A stretch of 64,000 nt of DNA from Sanguibacter inulinus (GCF_013415325.1 NZ_JACBYE010000016.1:1-64000); one strand, 5' to 3'. Numbered from the stretch's first letter, positions 26,370-35,786 are shown. Notes: a model not told the origin generated them from the letters alone. Made by a program: numbers and translations.

Positions 26370-27857
26370 GTGGACGTCTTGGACATAGCACGGTGGCAGT
26401 TCGCCATCACCACCGTCTATCACTTCTTCTACGTACCTCTGACGATCGGGCTCGCACCCCTGGTCGCCATCATGCAGACCGCCTGGGTCCGGACCGGCAA
26501 CGAGCGCTGGCTCAAGCTGACCAAGTTCTTCGGCAAGCTGCTCCTCATCAACTTCGCGATCGGCGTGGTCACCGGGATCGTGCAGGAGTTCCAGTTCGGC
26601 ATGAACTGGAGCGAGTACTCCCGCTTCGTCGGTGACGTCTTCGGCGCACCGCTCGCCATGGAGGCCCTCGCCGCCTTCTTCGTCGAGTCGACGTTCCTCG
26701 GGCTGTGGATCTTCGGGTGGGACAAGCTCCCCAAGAAGATCCACCTCGCGTGCATCTGGGCCGTCGCCCTGGCCACCAACCTCTCGGCCTTCTTCATCCT
26801 CGCGGCGAACTCGTGGATGCAGCACCCTGTCGGGGCGACCTTCAACGCCGAGACCGGGCGCGCCGAGATGAACGACATCTGGGCGGTGCTGACCAACAAC
26901 ACCCTGCTCGCCGCCTTCCCCCACACCATCACCGCAGCCTGGCTCACCGCCGGCACCTTCGTCGCAGGCATCGCCGCCTGGTGGATGGTCCGGGAGGTCC
27001 GGCGCGGACGCAAGGACGTGGCGCGCGACGTCTACCGCCCGGCAGTCATCCTCGGGCTCATCGTCATGATCGTCTCGGGCGCCGGCATCGCCGTCTCAGG
27101 TGACGCGCAGGCGAAGCTCATGTTCGAGCAGCAGCCGATGAAGATGGCAGCCGCAGAGGCTCTCTGCGAGTCCTCGCCCGGAGGCGCGCCGTTCTCGATC
27201 TTGTCGATCGGCAACCTGGCGAACAGCTGCGAGGACGTCACGCACGTCCTCGAGATCCCTGGTCTGACCAGCTTCCTCGCCGACGGCTCCTTCACGGCGC
27301 CCCTGCCGGGCGTCAACGAGGTCCAGCAGCAGATGCAGGATCGCTACGGGGACACCGACGCCGCCGGCAACCCGATCGACTACTCGCCGAACCTCGCGCT
27401 GACCTACTGGAGCTTCCGCCTGATGATCGGCCTCGGCGTCGGGTCCGCAGCCCTGGCTCTCATGGCGCTGTGGCTCACCCGCAAGGGCCGCGTGACCGAC
27501 AACCCGTGGTTGGCGCGGATCGCACTGATCGCGATCCCGACCCCGTTCCTCGCCTCGGCCTTCGGCTGGATCTTCACCGAGGCCGGACGTCAGCCGTGGG
27601 TCGTGGTGCCCAACCCCACGGGGATCGACCAGATCCGCATGCTCACCGAGCGGGGCGTCTCCCTCGCCCAGGGTGCCGGGGTCGTGTTCGCCTCCATGGC
27701 GATCTTCACGCTCGTCTACACGGTCCTGACGATCATCTGGGGCCGGCTCATCTGGCGCTACATGGTCGAGGGCGCTCCGGAGACCGTCCACGACGACTCG
27801 CCCGAAGCCCGCTCCGACGACGACGCGGCCGACCGTCCGCTGTCCTTCGCCTACTGA
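26370..27857 (+). CDS. cydA: Cytochrome bd oxidase subunit I CydA
   Basis: 495 residues, multi-pass membrane protein; quinol oxidase with high oxygen affinity. Haem ligands are seen in context: His in TTVYHFFYVPLTIGL near residue 18 and His in AAFPHTITAAWLTAG near 190. The quinol-site GRQPW motif is present (FTEAGRQPWVV near 410). The Q-loop is of the short type usual in Gram-positives. The GTG at 26370 has AGGAG four nt upstream. First gene of cydABDC. Confidence 0.97.
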   Translation: MDVLDIARWQFAITTVYHFFYVPLTIGLAPLVAIMQTAWVRTGNERWLKLTKFFGKLLLINFAIGVVTGIVQEFQFGMNWSEYSRFVGDVFGAPLAMEALAAFFVESTFLGLWIFGWDKLPKKIHLACIWAVALATNLSAFFILAANSWMQHPVGATFNAETGRAEMNDIWAVLTNNTLLAAFPHTITAAWLTAGTFVAGIAAWWMVREVRRGRKDVARDVYRPAVILGLIVMIVSGAGIAVSGDAQAKLMFEQQPMKMAAAEALCESSPGGAPFSILSIGNLANSCEDVTHVLEIPGLTSFLADGSFTAPLPGVNEVQQQMQDRYGDTDAAGNPIDYSPNLALTYWSFRLMIGLGVGSAALALMALWLTRKGRVTDNPWLARIALIAIPTPFLASAFGWIFTEAGRQPWVVVPNPTGIDQIRMLTERGVSLAQGAGVVFASMAIFTLVYTVLTIIWGRLIWRYMVEGAPETVHDDSPEARSDDDAADRPLSFAY

Positions 27858-27888
27858 CCCGTCGCGCTCGCGAGAATAGGACACAGAC

Positions 27889-28980
27889 ATGGACCTCGAA
27901 ACGCTCCAGGTGCTCTGGTTCGTACTGATCGCCGTCTTGTGGACGGGTTACCTCGTGCTCGAGGGCTTCGACTTCGGCGTCGGCATGCTCATGCCGATCC
28001 TCGGCCGCGAGGAGAAGGACCGCCGGGTCCTCATCAACACCATCGGCCCGGTCTGGGACGGCAACGAGGTCTGGTTGCTGACGGCTGGCGGCGCCACCTT
28101 CGCGGCCTTCCCGGAGTGGTACGCCTCGTTGTTCTCGGGCTTCTACATCCCGCTGTTCGTCATCCTCATCTGCCTCATCGTCCGCGGCATGGGCTTCGAG
28201 TACCGCTCGAAGATCAACGACGCCGCATGGCGCCGGCGGTGGGACGCCTCGGTGATCATCGGCTCCTGGCTGCCGTCGATCCTCTGGGGTGTCGCCTTCG
28301 CCAACCTCGTCCGCGGCGTCGAGATGGACGCGAACCACACGGTGACCGGCGGGTTCTTCGCGCTGCTCTCCCCCTTCGCGCTGCTCGGCGGCGTGGTGAC
28401 CATGCTGCTGTTCCTCACGCACGGCGCCGTCTTCGTCGCCCTCAAGACCGAGGGCGACATCCGAGGCCGGGCTCGTCGCCTCGCCGGCACCACGTCTCTC
28501 GCGTCGGTCGTCGCCGCCGGCGGCTGGGCGCTCTGGGCCCAGCTGGCCTACGGGGCCACCTGGACCTGGGGAGCCGTCGCCGTCGCAGCAGCCGCGCTCG
28601 TCGCCGTCGTCGTCGCGAACGCCCGGGCACGAGAAGGCTGGGCCTTCCTCTTCTCGGCCGTCGCGATCCTCGCCGCTGTCGTGCTGATCTTCGGCTCGAT
28701 GTACCCGGACGTCATGCCGGCCCGCAACGACCCGGCGAACTCCCTGACGATCCGCAACGCCTCGTCGACCGAGTACACCCTCACCGTCATGACGTGGGTC
28801 GCGCTGTTCCTCACCCCGCTCGTGCTGATCTACCAGTCCTGGACGTACTGGGTGTTCCGCAAGCGGATCGGGACGCACCACATCCCTGAGCCCATCGGGC
28901 TGCCGTCGCTCACACCGCCGCGCGGCACCGAGGCACCCGGCGCCGAGCAGCAGGGCACCGAGCCGCAGGGCACGCGCTGA
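27889..28980 (+). CDS. cydB: Cytochrome bd oxidase subunit II CydB
   Basis: 363 residues, about nine membrane helices. Begins MDLETLQVLWFVLIAVLWTG and carries the family motif LEGFDFGVGMLMPILGR and GPVWDGNEVWLLTAGGATFAAFP. Pairs with CydA to form the oxidase. It lies 31 bp after cydA and is followed one base later by cydD. The last 30 residues are a variable Thr/Glu/Gln/Gly-rich tail (PPRGTEAPGAEQQGTEPQ). Confidence 0.97.
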   Translation: MDLETLQVLWFVLIAVLWTGYLVLEGFDFGVGMLMPILGREEKDRRVLINTIGPVWDGNEVWLLTAGGATFAAFPEWYASLFSGFYIPLFVILICLIVRGMGFEYRSKINDAAWRRRWDASVIIGSWLPSILWGVAFANLVRGVEMDANHTVTGGFFALLSPFALLGGVVTMLLFLTHGAVFVALKTEGDIRGRARRLAGTTSLASVVAAGGWALWAQLAYGATWTWGAVAVAAAALVAVVVANARAREGWAFLFSAVAILAAVVLIFGSMYPDVMPARNDPANSLTIRNASSTEYTLTVMTWVALFLTPLVLIYQSWTYWVFRKRIGTHHIPEPIGLPSLTPPRGTEAPGAEQQGTEPQGTR

Positions 28981-28981
28981 C

Positions 28982-30673
28982 GTGAAGCCTCTCGACCCGA
29001 AGCTGCTCAGGTACGCGGCGCCCGCTCGCGGGTACGTGCTGCTCACGGCAGCCTTCGGCATCACCACGGCAGGTCTGGTCGTCGCCCAGGCTCTGCTCAT
29101 CGCTGCGACGCTCGCCCCGGTCGTCTCGGCCGGGGCGACCCTCGACGACGTCTCGGGCCACCTCCGGTGGCTCGCAGGCGTCGTCGTGGCGCGCGCTGTG
29201 GTCACCGGCCTGCAGGAGCGCTACGCGCACAGGGCGGCCACCCGCGTGGTGACGAGCCTGCGCGGTCAGGTGCTCGCGCACGCCGCAGCGCTCGGCCCCC
29301 GCTGGCTCTCGACAGGACGGGGCGTCGACACCGTCACCCTCGCGACCCGCGGGCTCGACGACCTCGAGCCCTACCTGGTGCGGTACCTGCCCCAGCTGCT
29401 GCTCGCCGTGACGGTGACGCCGGCGACCCTCGTGGTGGTCCTCGGCCTCGACTGGATCTCCGCGCTCATCATCATCGTGACCATCCCGCTCGTGCCGGTC
29501 TTCATGATCCTGGTCGGTCAGCTCACGCAGTCGTACTCCGAGCGCCGGCTCGCGGTCATGCAGCGGCTCGGCGCGCAGGTGCTCGACCTCCTCGCAGGGC
29601 TCCCGACCTTGCGGGCCTTCGGCCGCGAGCGCGGGCCCGTCGCCCGGGTCCGCGAGCTCGGTGACGCCTACACCCGGTCCACCATGAGCACGCTGCGGGT
29701 GGCCTTCCTCTCCGGCATGGTCCTCGAGCTGCTCACGACGCTGTCGGTCGCGCTCGTCGCCGTCGGCGTCGGGCTGCGGCTCGTCTACGGCGAGGTCGGG
29801 CTCGAGACGGCGCTCGCCGTGCTGGTCCTCGCCCCGGAGGTCTATCTGCCGATCCGGCAGATCGGTGTGCAGTTCCACGCGTCGACCGACGGCATCACCG
29901 CAGCGCAGAAGGCCTTCGACGTGATCGAGGAGCCGCTCCGTCCGCAGGGCACAGTCGCTGCACCTGACCTCGCGAGGGCGACGATCACGGTCGACGGTCT
30001 CGGTGTCGACGCCCCGGGACGTGACCTCCGCGCACCCGCAGGCCTCAGCCTGACGATCCGGCCGGGCCGGATGGTCGCGCTGACGGGTCCGAGCGGCAGC
30101 GGCAAGACGACCACGGTGCTCGCGCTGCTCGGTCTCGTCTCCCCCGACTCCGGGTCCGTCCGTGTCGACGGGACCGACCTGGCGGACGTCGACCTCTCCA
30201 CCTGGTGGAGCCAGGTGGCCTGGCTCCCCCAGCGCAGCACCCTGCCCCCCGGCACGCTCCGCGAGGCGCTCGGCGTCGCGGAGGCCGAGCGGACGGCGAG
30301 CGTCGGCGCCCCGGCCTCCGAGGCCGTGACCCGCGCGATGCGGCTCACCGGGCTCGACACCGTCGTCAGCACGCTGCCCGACGGGCTCGACACCGTGCTC
30401 GGCCAGGGCGGGGTGGGACTGAGCGTCGGCCAGCGGCAGCGTGTGGCCCTGACAGCCGCCCTCCTCGGAGAAGAGCCTCTCGTCGTGCTCGACGAGCCCA
30501 CGGCCCACCTCGACGCCCTCGCCGAGGACCAGGTCCTCGCCTCGCTCGCCGCGCTGCGTGACGCCGGCCGGACCGTCGTCGTGGTCGCCCACAGGCCGAG
30601 TCTCGTCGAGCTCGCCGACGACGTCGTCGAGGTCGCCTCCGCCCCCCGCACCCGTGACGAGGCCCTCGCATGA
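28982..30673 (+). CDS. cydD: ABC exporter subunit CydD
   Basis: 563 residues. Six-helix transmembrane domain followed by an ATPase with Walker A GPSGSGKTTTV, signature LSVGQRQRVAL and Walker B PLVVLDEPTAHLD. CydDC exports cysteine/glutathione-type reductant and is needed to assemble cytochrome bd. Start is a GTG one base after the cydB stop; the end overlaps cydC by 4 bp, so the three genes are tightly coupled. The substrate assignment comes from the E. coli system. Confidence 0.93.
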   Translation: MKPLDPKLLRYAAPARGYVLLTAAFGITTAGLVVAQALLIAATLAPVVSAGATLDDVSGHLRWLAGVVVARAVVTGLQERYAHRAATRVVTSLRGQVLAHAAALGPRWLSTGRGVDTVTLATRGLDDLEPYLVRYLPQLLLAVTVTPATLVVVLGLDWISALIIIVTIPLVPVFMILVGQLTQSYSERRLAVMQRLGAQVLDLLAGLPTLRAFGRERGPVARVRELGDAYTRSTMSTLRVAFLSGMVLELLTTLSVALVAVGVGLRLVYGEVGLETALAVLVLAPEVYLPIRQIGVQFHASTDGITAAQKAFDVIEEPLRPQGTVAAPDLARATITVDGLGVDAPGRDLRAPAGLSLTIRPGRMVALTGPSGSGKTTTVLALLGLVSPDSGSVRVDGTDLADVDLSTWWSQVAWLPQRSTLPPGTLREALGVAEAERTASVGAPASEAVTRAMRLTGLDTVVSTLPDGLDTVLGQGGVGLSVGQRQRVALTAALLGEEPLVVLDEPTAHLDALAEDQVLASLAALRDAGRTVVVVAHRPSLVELADDVVEVASAPRTRDEALA

Positions 30674-32541
30674 GCCGCACGACCGACCCGCTCCGCCGTG
30701 CCGTGAGGCTGCTCGAGGTCGACACCCGCCGTACGGCCCTCGCCCTGCTGCTCGGGGTCCTCGCCCTCGGCAGCGCGATCGCCCTGGCCGCGGTGTCCGC
30801 CTGGCTCATCTCGTACGCCTCGCAGATGCCACCGGTGATGACGCTCACCGTCGGTACTGTCGCGGTCCGCGCCTTCGGCATCTCGCGCGGTCTGTTCAGG
30901 TACCTCGAGCGGCTCGCCTCCCACACCGTCGCGCTGCGCGGCATGGCCTCGCTGCGCACCCGCATCTACGCCTCGCTCGCGGGCGGGCGTCTCGACGCCG
31001 TCGCCTCGCTGCGGCGCGGGGACCTGCTCGCCCGGGTCGGAGCGGACGTCGACGCCGTCGGCGACGTGGTGGTCCGGGCGCTGCTGCCCGCCGGTGTCGC
31101 TCTCGTGCTCGGGGTCGGCTCGGTCGCCTTCGTCGGGGTGTTCCACCTCGGCGCCGCCGCGGCGCTGGCCGCCTGCCTCGTGCTCTCGGGGATCGTCGGC
31201 CCGTGGCTCGCGGCCCGCGGTGCCTCGACGACCGAGCAGCGCACTGCCCAGGCCAGGTCCGACATGGCGTCCCTCGCCCTCGAGATCGTCGACGGCGCCG
31301 CGCCCCTCACAGTCTCTGGCACGCTGACCTCCCGCACCGAGGCGCTCGCCGCAGCGGACCGCCGGCTCGCTGAGGCGACCGACGTGGGAGCCCGGACCTC
31401 GGGGCTGGCCGCCGGGATCGGCACGCTCGCGGTCGGGCTGGCCGTCGTCGCCACCCTGTTCCTCGCGATCCCCTCGGTCGCTGCGGGGACCCTCGGCCCG
31501 GTCCAGCTCGCGGTCGTGGTGCTCACGCCGCTCGCCGTCTTCGAGATCACCCAGACGCTGCCTGCCGCAGCCATCCAGCTGCACAGGTCCCGTCAGGCCG
31601 CCACGAGGATCATGGCGCTGCTGGACTCCGCCGAAGCCGCACCCTCGGACGCCGCAGCGCCCAAGACCACCGGCGCGACGGTCCCCGGCACGACCACGCC
31701 CAGGCCGTCCGCGGCCGAGGCGACGAGCACGACGTCGACCCGCCCCGGGACGACGTCCGCAGCCACCGCGTCGTCTCTGGTCGCCCGCGACCTCTCCTGC
31801 GGCTGGCCTGGTGCTGCCCCCGTCGTCCAGGGCCTCGACCTCGACCTCCGCCCAGGGCGGTCGGTCGCGCTCGTGGGCCCGAGCGGGACCGGCAAGACGA
31901 CGACCCTCCTCACGCTCGCCGGCCTGGTCGCGGCGCGCGCGGGCAGTCTCACGCTCGACGGGAAGCCTGCAGCCGGCCTGCCGCACGAGGAGATCGCCCA
32001 CCACGTCGTGCTCACGACCGAAGACGCCCACGTGTTCAGCACGACGATCCTGGAGAACCTGCGCGTCGCGCGCGGTGACGTCGACGAGCAGCAGGCTGTC
32101 GACGCGCTCGGACGGGCTGGGCTCGGGTCCTGGCTGGGCGGGCTGCCGGACGGGGTCCACACCCGGCTCGGGGCCGACGGGGCGACCATCTCGGGCGGCG
32201 AGCGACGGCGTCTGCTGCTCGCCCGCGCGCTGTGCTCCCCCGCCACCTATCTGCTGGTCGACGAACCCGCCGAGCACCTCGACCCCGCGACGGCCGACGA
32301 GCTCGTCACCGACCTCCTGCGCGCCGGGCGGGACTCCGCGCAGCCTCGCGGGGTCGTCGTCGCGACCCACAGGCTCTCTGCGCTGGCGGCGGCAGACGAG
32401 GTCGTGCTGCTCGACGCCGGGGGTGTCGTCGCGCGAGGCACGCACGCATCGCTCCTGGTCACGCAGCACGGATACCGTGCGACAGTAGACCGCGAGCACG
32501 GGACCGACGAGACCACGAGGAGCCATGGTGCGACCAGGTGA
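30670..32541 (+). CDS. cydC: ABC exporter subunit CydC
   Basis: 623 residues, half-transporter partner of CydD. Transmembrane domain, then Walker A GPSGTGKTTTLL, signature ISGGERRRLLLARAL, Walker B YLLVDEPAEHLD. Between the two domains sits a 60-residue Thr/Ala/Pro/Ser linker (SAEAAPSDAAAPKTTGATVP onward), much longer than in E. coli CydC. The ATG overlaps cydD by 4 bp, and its last 17 bp overlap the sensor kinase gene. Confidence 0.92.
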   Translation: MSRTTDPLRRAVRLLEVDTRRTALALLLGVLALGSAIALAAVSAWLISYASQMPPVMTLTVGTVAVRAFGISRGLFRYLERLASHTVALRGMASLRTRIYASLAGGRLDAVASLRRGDLLARVGADVDAVGDVVVRALLPAGVALVLGVGSVAFVGVFHLGAAAALAACLVLSGIVGPWLAARGASTTEQRTAQARSDMASLALEIVDGAAPLTVSGTLTSRTEALAAADRRLAEATDVGARTSGLAAGIGTLAVGLAVVATLFLAIPSVAAGTLGPVQLAVVVLTPLAVFEITQTLPAAAIQLHRSRQAATRIMALLDSAEAAPSDAAAPKTTGATVPGTTTPRPSAAEATSTTSTRPGTTSAATASSLVARDLSCGWPGAAPVVQGLDLDLRPGRSVALVGPSGTGKTTTLLTLAGLVAARAGSLTLDGKPAAGLPHEEIAHHVVLTTEDAHVFSTTILENLRVARGDVDEQQAVDALGRAGLGSWLGGLPDGVHTRLGADGATISGGERRRLLLARALCSPATYLLVDEPAEHLDPATADELVTDLLRAGRDSAQPRGVVVATHRLSALAAADEVVLLDAGGVVARGTHASLLVTQHGYRATVDREHGTDETTRSHGATR

Positions 32542-33727
32542 GGCAGACGCTGTCGAACGAGAACGGTGGCTGAGCGCAGGCGCGCACATCACCACGATGC
32601 TCCTGTCCGGTGCGCCGGAAGAAGACGTCCTCGAGCACATCGTCTCGGTGGCCCGCGAGATCGCCGAGGCCGACGCCGCGTGCCTTGTGCTGCCGGGTCT
32701 GGGTGGTGAGCTCGTCATGGAGATCGTCCGCGGCTGGAACGCCGACGAGCTCCTCGGTCTGACCATGCCGCACGGCGGGCTGTCCTGGACGGCGCTGCGG
32801 ACCGGCAAGGGCCGCCTGGTGCCGTCGCTGTCGCTCGCCCGCAATCTCCAGCTGCCCCCGATGCAGAAGTACGGCCCCGCGCTCTACGCCCCCATGGGCA
32901 CGGCCGAGAAGCCCGTCGGTGTCCTCGTGCTGCTGCGCAAGGTAGGCCAGGAGGCCTTCATCGGCAAAGACCTCGAGCGCGCCTCGACCTTCGCCGACCA
33001 GGCCGCACTCGCCCTCGTGCTCGCCGAGGCTCGCCAGGCGCAGGGCCTGTCGAAGCTCGTCGAGGAGCGCGAGCGCATCGCGCGCGACCTGCACGACCTC
33101 GCGATCCAGCAGCTCTTCGCGACGGGCATGCAGCTCGAGACCGTGCGCCGCCGGGCCGCGCGCGGCCTCGACAAGGCCGGGCTCATCGCGATCCTCGACG
33201 AAGCCCTCGACAACGTCGACAACTCGGTCCGTGAGATCCGGTCGATCGTGCACTCCCTGCGCGACCCCGACGCCGCGACAGGGCTCGTCGAGAGGCTGCG
33301 CCGCGAGGCGTCGCTCGCCCGCACGGGGCTCGGCTTCGCACCGTCGCTGGTCATCTCGCTCAACGACCGCAGCCTCGGTGCGATCGACGACGACGAGGAG
33401 ATCGTCGACCAGCTCGTCGTGCAGTCCTTGGCCGACGACATCCTCGCCGTGGTCCGCGAGGGCCTCGCCAACGCGGCCCGGCACGCCCAGGCCTCGTCGG
33501 TGTCGGTCCGCGTCACGGTGAGCACCCTCGAGCTCGGCCCCGGCGACGTGACCGTCGAGGTCGAGGACGACGGCGTCGGGCTCGGCGCCCCCACGGGCCG
33601 CAAGTCCGGCACCTGGAACGTCGCCGCCCGCGCCCGCCAGCACGGCGGCTCGTCGAGCCTCGAGAACTCCGACAGCGGCCGCGGGACCATCCTCACGTGG
33701 TCGGCACCGCTCACCGAGCGGGGCTGA
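32525..33727 (+). CDS. GAF-domain sensor histidine kinase (DevS/NarX-like)
   Basis: 400 residues, no membrane helix. One GAF domain spans about residues 30-170 (AREIAEADAACLVLPG, LTMPHGGLSWTALRTGKG, PVGVLVLLRKVG). HisKA_3 dimerisation box follows, with the phospho-accepting His in ERERIARDLHDLAIQQLF, then HATPase_c (VREGLANAARHAQAS, VEDDGVGLGAP, NSDSGRGTILTW). The start lies inside cydC with GAGGAG upstream, so it is co-translated with the oxidase operon. A soluble GAF sensor here suggests redox, oxygen or NO sensing; no haem ligand can be assigned from sequence alone. Confidence 0.9.
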   Translation: MVRPGEADAVERERWLSAGAHITTMLLSGAPEEDVLEHIVSVAREIAEADAACLVLPGLGGELVMEIVRGWNADELLGLTMPHGGLSWTALRTGKGRLVPSLSLARNLQLPPMQKYGPALYAPMGTAEKPVGVLVLLRKVGQEAFIGKDLERASTFADQAALALVLAEARQAQGLSKLVEERERIARDLHDLAIQQLFATGMQLETVRRRAARGLDKAGLIAILDEALDNVDNSVREIRSIVHSLRDPDAATGLVERLRREASLARTGLGFAPSLVISLNDRSLGAIDDDEEIVDQLVVQSLADDILAVVREGLANAARHAQASSVSVRVTVSTLELGPGDVTVEVEDDGVGLGAPTGRKSGTWNVAARARQHGGSSSLENSDSGRGTILTWSAPLTERG

Positions 33728-33827
33728 CCGCAGGGCGCCTCCGGGACCAGGGCGGCCGGTGGTTGGTGACCGACGGTCACGCGGGATCGCCGAGCCGCCA
33801 CCGGCCGGGACAGCGGTGGAGTACCGC

Positions 33828-33881
33828 ACACGACGACGCCCGCCCAGGAGCCTCTCGGCTCCCGGGCGGGCGTCGTCGTGT
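33828..33881. terminator. Bidirectional terminator between kinase and regulator genes
   Basis: 25-bp arms (33828-33852 and 33857-33881) with one mismatch and loop TCTC. It ends both the rightward cyd-kinase transcript and the leftward response-regulator transcript; its last base touches the regulator's stop codon. Confidence 0.88.
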
Positions 33882-34558
33882 CAGCGGTTGGTGGAGTCCT
33901 GCGCCCAGGCGTGGTGCTTGCGGGCTGCGACCCAGGCGGCGACCTGGGTGCGACGCTGCAGGCCCATCTTGGCCAGGAGCGAGGTGATGTGGTTCTTGAC
34001 GGTCTTCTCGGCGATGCTCAGTCGCTCTGCGATCTCGCGGTTCGACAGCCCTTCGCCGATGAGGTCGACGACGCGCACCTCGCTCGGGGTGAGGTCTTCG
34101 GTGGGGTCGTCGTGCTCACGCCGGCGGCGTGTGATGGTGCGCTCGTCGAGCAGCACCCGCCCGGCGGCGACCGCACGGACGACGTCGGCGATCTCCGCGC
34201 CGCGCACGCTCTTGAGCACGTAGGCGGCTGCGCCGACCTCGAGAGCCGCAGCGAGCGCGGAGTCGTCGTCGAAGGAGGTGAGGACGATCGCACGGGTGTC
34301 GGGCTGGGTCGCACGGACCGCACGCATGAGGTCGATCCCCGTGCCGTCGGGCAGCTGCAGGTCGACGAGCATCACCTGCGGGTGGACCAGGCTCGCCCGT
34401 CGCACACCCTCGGCGACGCTGCCGGCCTCGGCGACCACGCTCATCCCCTCGGAGCGGTCGATGACCTCGGCGATCCCTCGTCGGACCACCTCGTGGTCGT
34501 CGACGATCATGACGCTGATCTTGTCGTCGGGCTGGGGGGTCTCGCGTGTCGTGTCCAC
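33881..34558 (-). CDS. NarL/DevR-family response regulator
   Basis: 225 residues. Receiver domain: ISVMIVDDHEVVRRG, phospho-acceptor Asp in VMLVDLQLPDGTG, Thr/Ser in IVLTSFDDD, Lys in YVLKSVRGAE. Output domain: LuxR-type HTH (LTPSEVRVVDLIGEGLSNREIAERLSIAEKTVKNHI). I prefer the GTG at 34558 over 34564: TAGGAT abuts 34564 and lies exactly 6 nt before 34558, the leaderless geometry. It faces the GAF kinase gene, and the two are the likely cognate pair, perhaps acting on the cydA palindromes. Confidence 0.92.
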   Translation of the reverse strand: MDTTRETPQPDDKISVMIVDDHEVVRRGIAEVIDRSEGMSVVAEAGSVAEGVRRASLVHPQVMLVDLQLPDGTGIDLMRAVRATQPDTRAIVLTSFDDDSALAAALEVGAAAYVLKSVRGAEIADVVRAVAAGRVLLDERTITRRRREHDDPTEDLTPSEVRVVDLIGEGLSNREIAERLSIAEKTVKNHITSLLAKMGLQRRTQVAAWVAARKHHAWAQDSTNR

Positions 34559-34564
34559 GACCAC

Positions 34565-34570
34565 ATCCTA
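34565..34570 (-). promoter_or_regulatory. -10 element TAGGAT, leaderless promoter of response regulator
   Basis: Minus-strand TAGGAT with 6 nt to the GTG at 34558. It decides between two possible GTG starts. The remaining gap to the dehydrogenase gene (about 190 bp) shows nothing else recognisable. Confidence 0.55.
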
Positions 34571-34761
34571 TCCGGGCGGCACCCCACCAGACCGGTGGAC
34601 GCGGCGGGAGATCTGGTCGGAGAGCAGCGGCCTTCCCTGAGGACAGACCACCCGGACCTGACAGGGCTGCACCGGACCGTCCTCCGGCGTCGCGAGCCCT
34701 CGCCGAGGCTCACCCCAGGGGCCCGTCGGGCGCTGGTCTGGATCTTTGGCACAGTGGAGGC

Positions 34762-35718
34762 ATGAAGATCCTCCTCCCCACCAGCATCAGCCTCGACCTC
34801 CCCCTCGACGAGACCGTCGACGGCGTCGAGCACGTCTCCTACGACCCGACGCTCCCCGTGCCGCAGGAGCACACCGACGCCGACGCGCTCGTCGTGTGGG
34901 GCAACCCGGCCGACCAGCTCGCCGACGCAGCGGACCGCCTCACCTCTGTGCGCTGGGTGCAGGCGCTCGCCGCCGGCCCGGACGCTGTCGTCGCCGCAGG
35001 CTTCGCCCCGGACGTCGTCATCACCTCGGGCCGCTCGCTCCACGACGGCCCGGTCTCCGAGCACACGCTCGCCCTCGCGCTGACGGCAGCCCGGCGCCTC
35101 GACCTCATGCTCGACGCCCAGCGGGACTCCCGGTGGGCAGAGGAGCTCGGCGGTTCGCAGTCGGCCGACAGGTCGACGTACCCGGGCCTGGGCACCCTGG
35201 CCGGCGCCTCGGTGACAGTCTGGGGCTTCGGCTCGATCGGCCAGGCCCTGGCACCGCTGCTGAGCATGCTGGGCGCAGACGTCGTCGGGGTCGCCACGAC
35301 CACCGGGGAGCGCAACGGCTTCCCGGTCATCACCGAGGACGACCTCCCCGCACGCCTCGCCGAGACCGACCTGCTGGTCGCGATCCTCCCCGCGACACCC
35401 GCCACCGAGAAGGTGATCTCCCAGGAGGTCTTCGACGCGCTGCCCCCGCACGCGTGGGTGGTCAACGTCGGCCGTGGCTCGACGCTCGACGAGGTCGCGC
35501 TCGAGACGGTCCTGCGTGCCGGCACGCTCGGCGGGGCTGCGCTCGACGTCACCGCTGTCGAACCGCTCCCAGCGGACTCTTCGCTCTGGACGACCCCGAA
35601 CGTCGTCATCACACCGCACGCCGCGGGTGGCCGTCCTCAGGGCGCCGGACGTCTGGTGTCCGAGAACCTCGCAGCGTTCCGGTCTGGCGACGAGCTCCGG
35701 AACGTCGTCTCGCGCTGA
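34762..35718 (+). CDS. NAD-dependent 2-hydroxyacid dehydrogenase
   Basis: 318 residues of the D-isomer-specific 2-hydroxyacid dehydrogenase family. Rossmann motif VTVWGFGSIGQALAPLL near 155, active-site Arg in VVNVGRGSTLDEVAL, Glu in LDVTAVEPLPADSSLW, and His in NVVITPHAAGGRP. The family reduces 2-keto acids such as glyoxylate, hydroxypyruvate or phosphonate analogues; the exact substrate is unclear. The ATG at 34762 has GGAGG five bases upstream and starts homology (MKILLPTSISLDL); a longer upstream frame is not needed. Confidence 0.9.
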   Translation: MKILLPTSISLDLPLDETVDGVEHVSYDPTLPVPQEHTDADALVVWGNPADQLADAADRLTSVRWVQALAAGPDAVVAAGFAPDVVITSGRSLHDGPVSEHTLALALTAARRLDLMLDAQRDSRWAEELGGSQSADRSTYPGLGTLAGASVTVWGFGSIGQALAPLLSMLGADVVGVATTTGERNGFPVITEDDLPARLAETDLLVAILPATPATEKVISQEVFDALPPHAWVVNVGRGSTLDEVALETVLRAGTLGGAALDVTAVEPLPADSSLWTTPNVVITPHAAGGRPQGAGRLVSENLAAFRSGDELRNVVSR

Positions 35719-35768
35719 CCGGCCGAGCGGCGCGCCTGCCGCGCAGGAGCCCCGGGATCAGTGGTCCA

Positions 35769-35786
35769 CCGGGCCCCGCGGCCCGG
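35769..35786. terminator. Short GC hairpin between convergent genes
   Basis: CCGGGCC/GGCCCGG (35769-35775 and 35780-35786) with a 4-nt loop, between the dehydrogenase and DUF4259 genes. No T-run. A weak terminator candidate. Confidence 0.4.

Noticed and set aside
29842-32844. 1000-codon open frame on the minus strand
   Set aside because: Shadow of cydD, cydC and the kinase, which have full motifs on the other strand.
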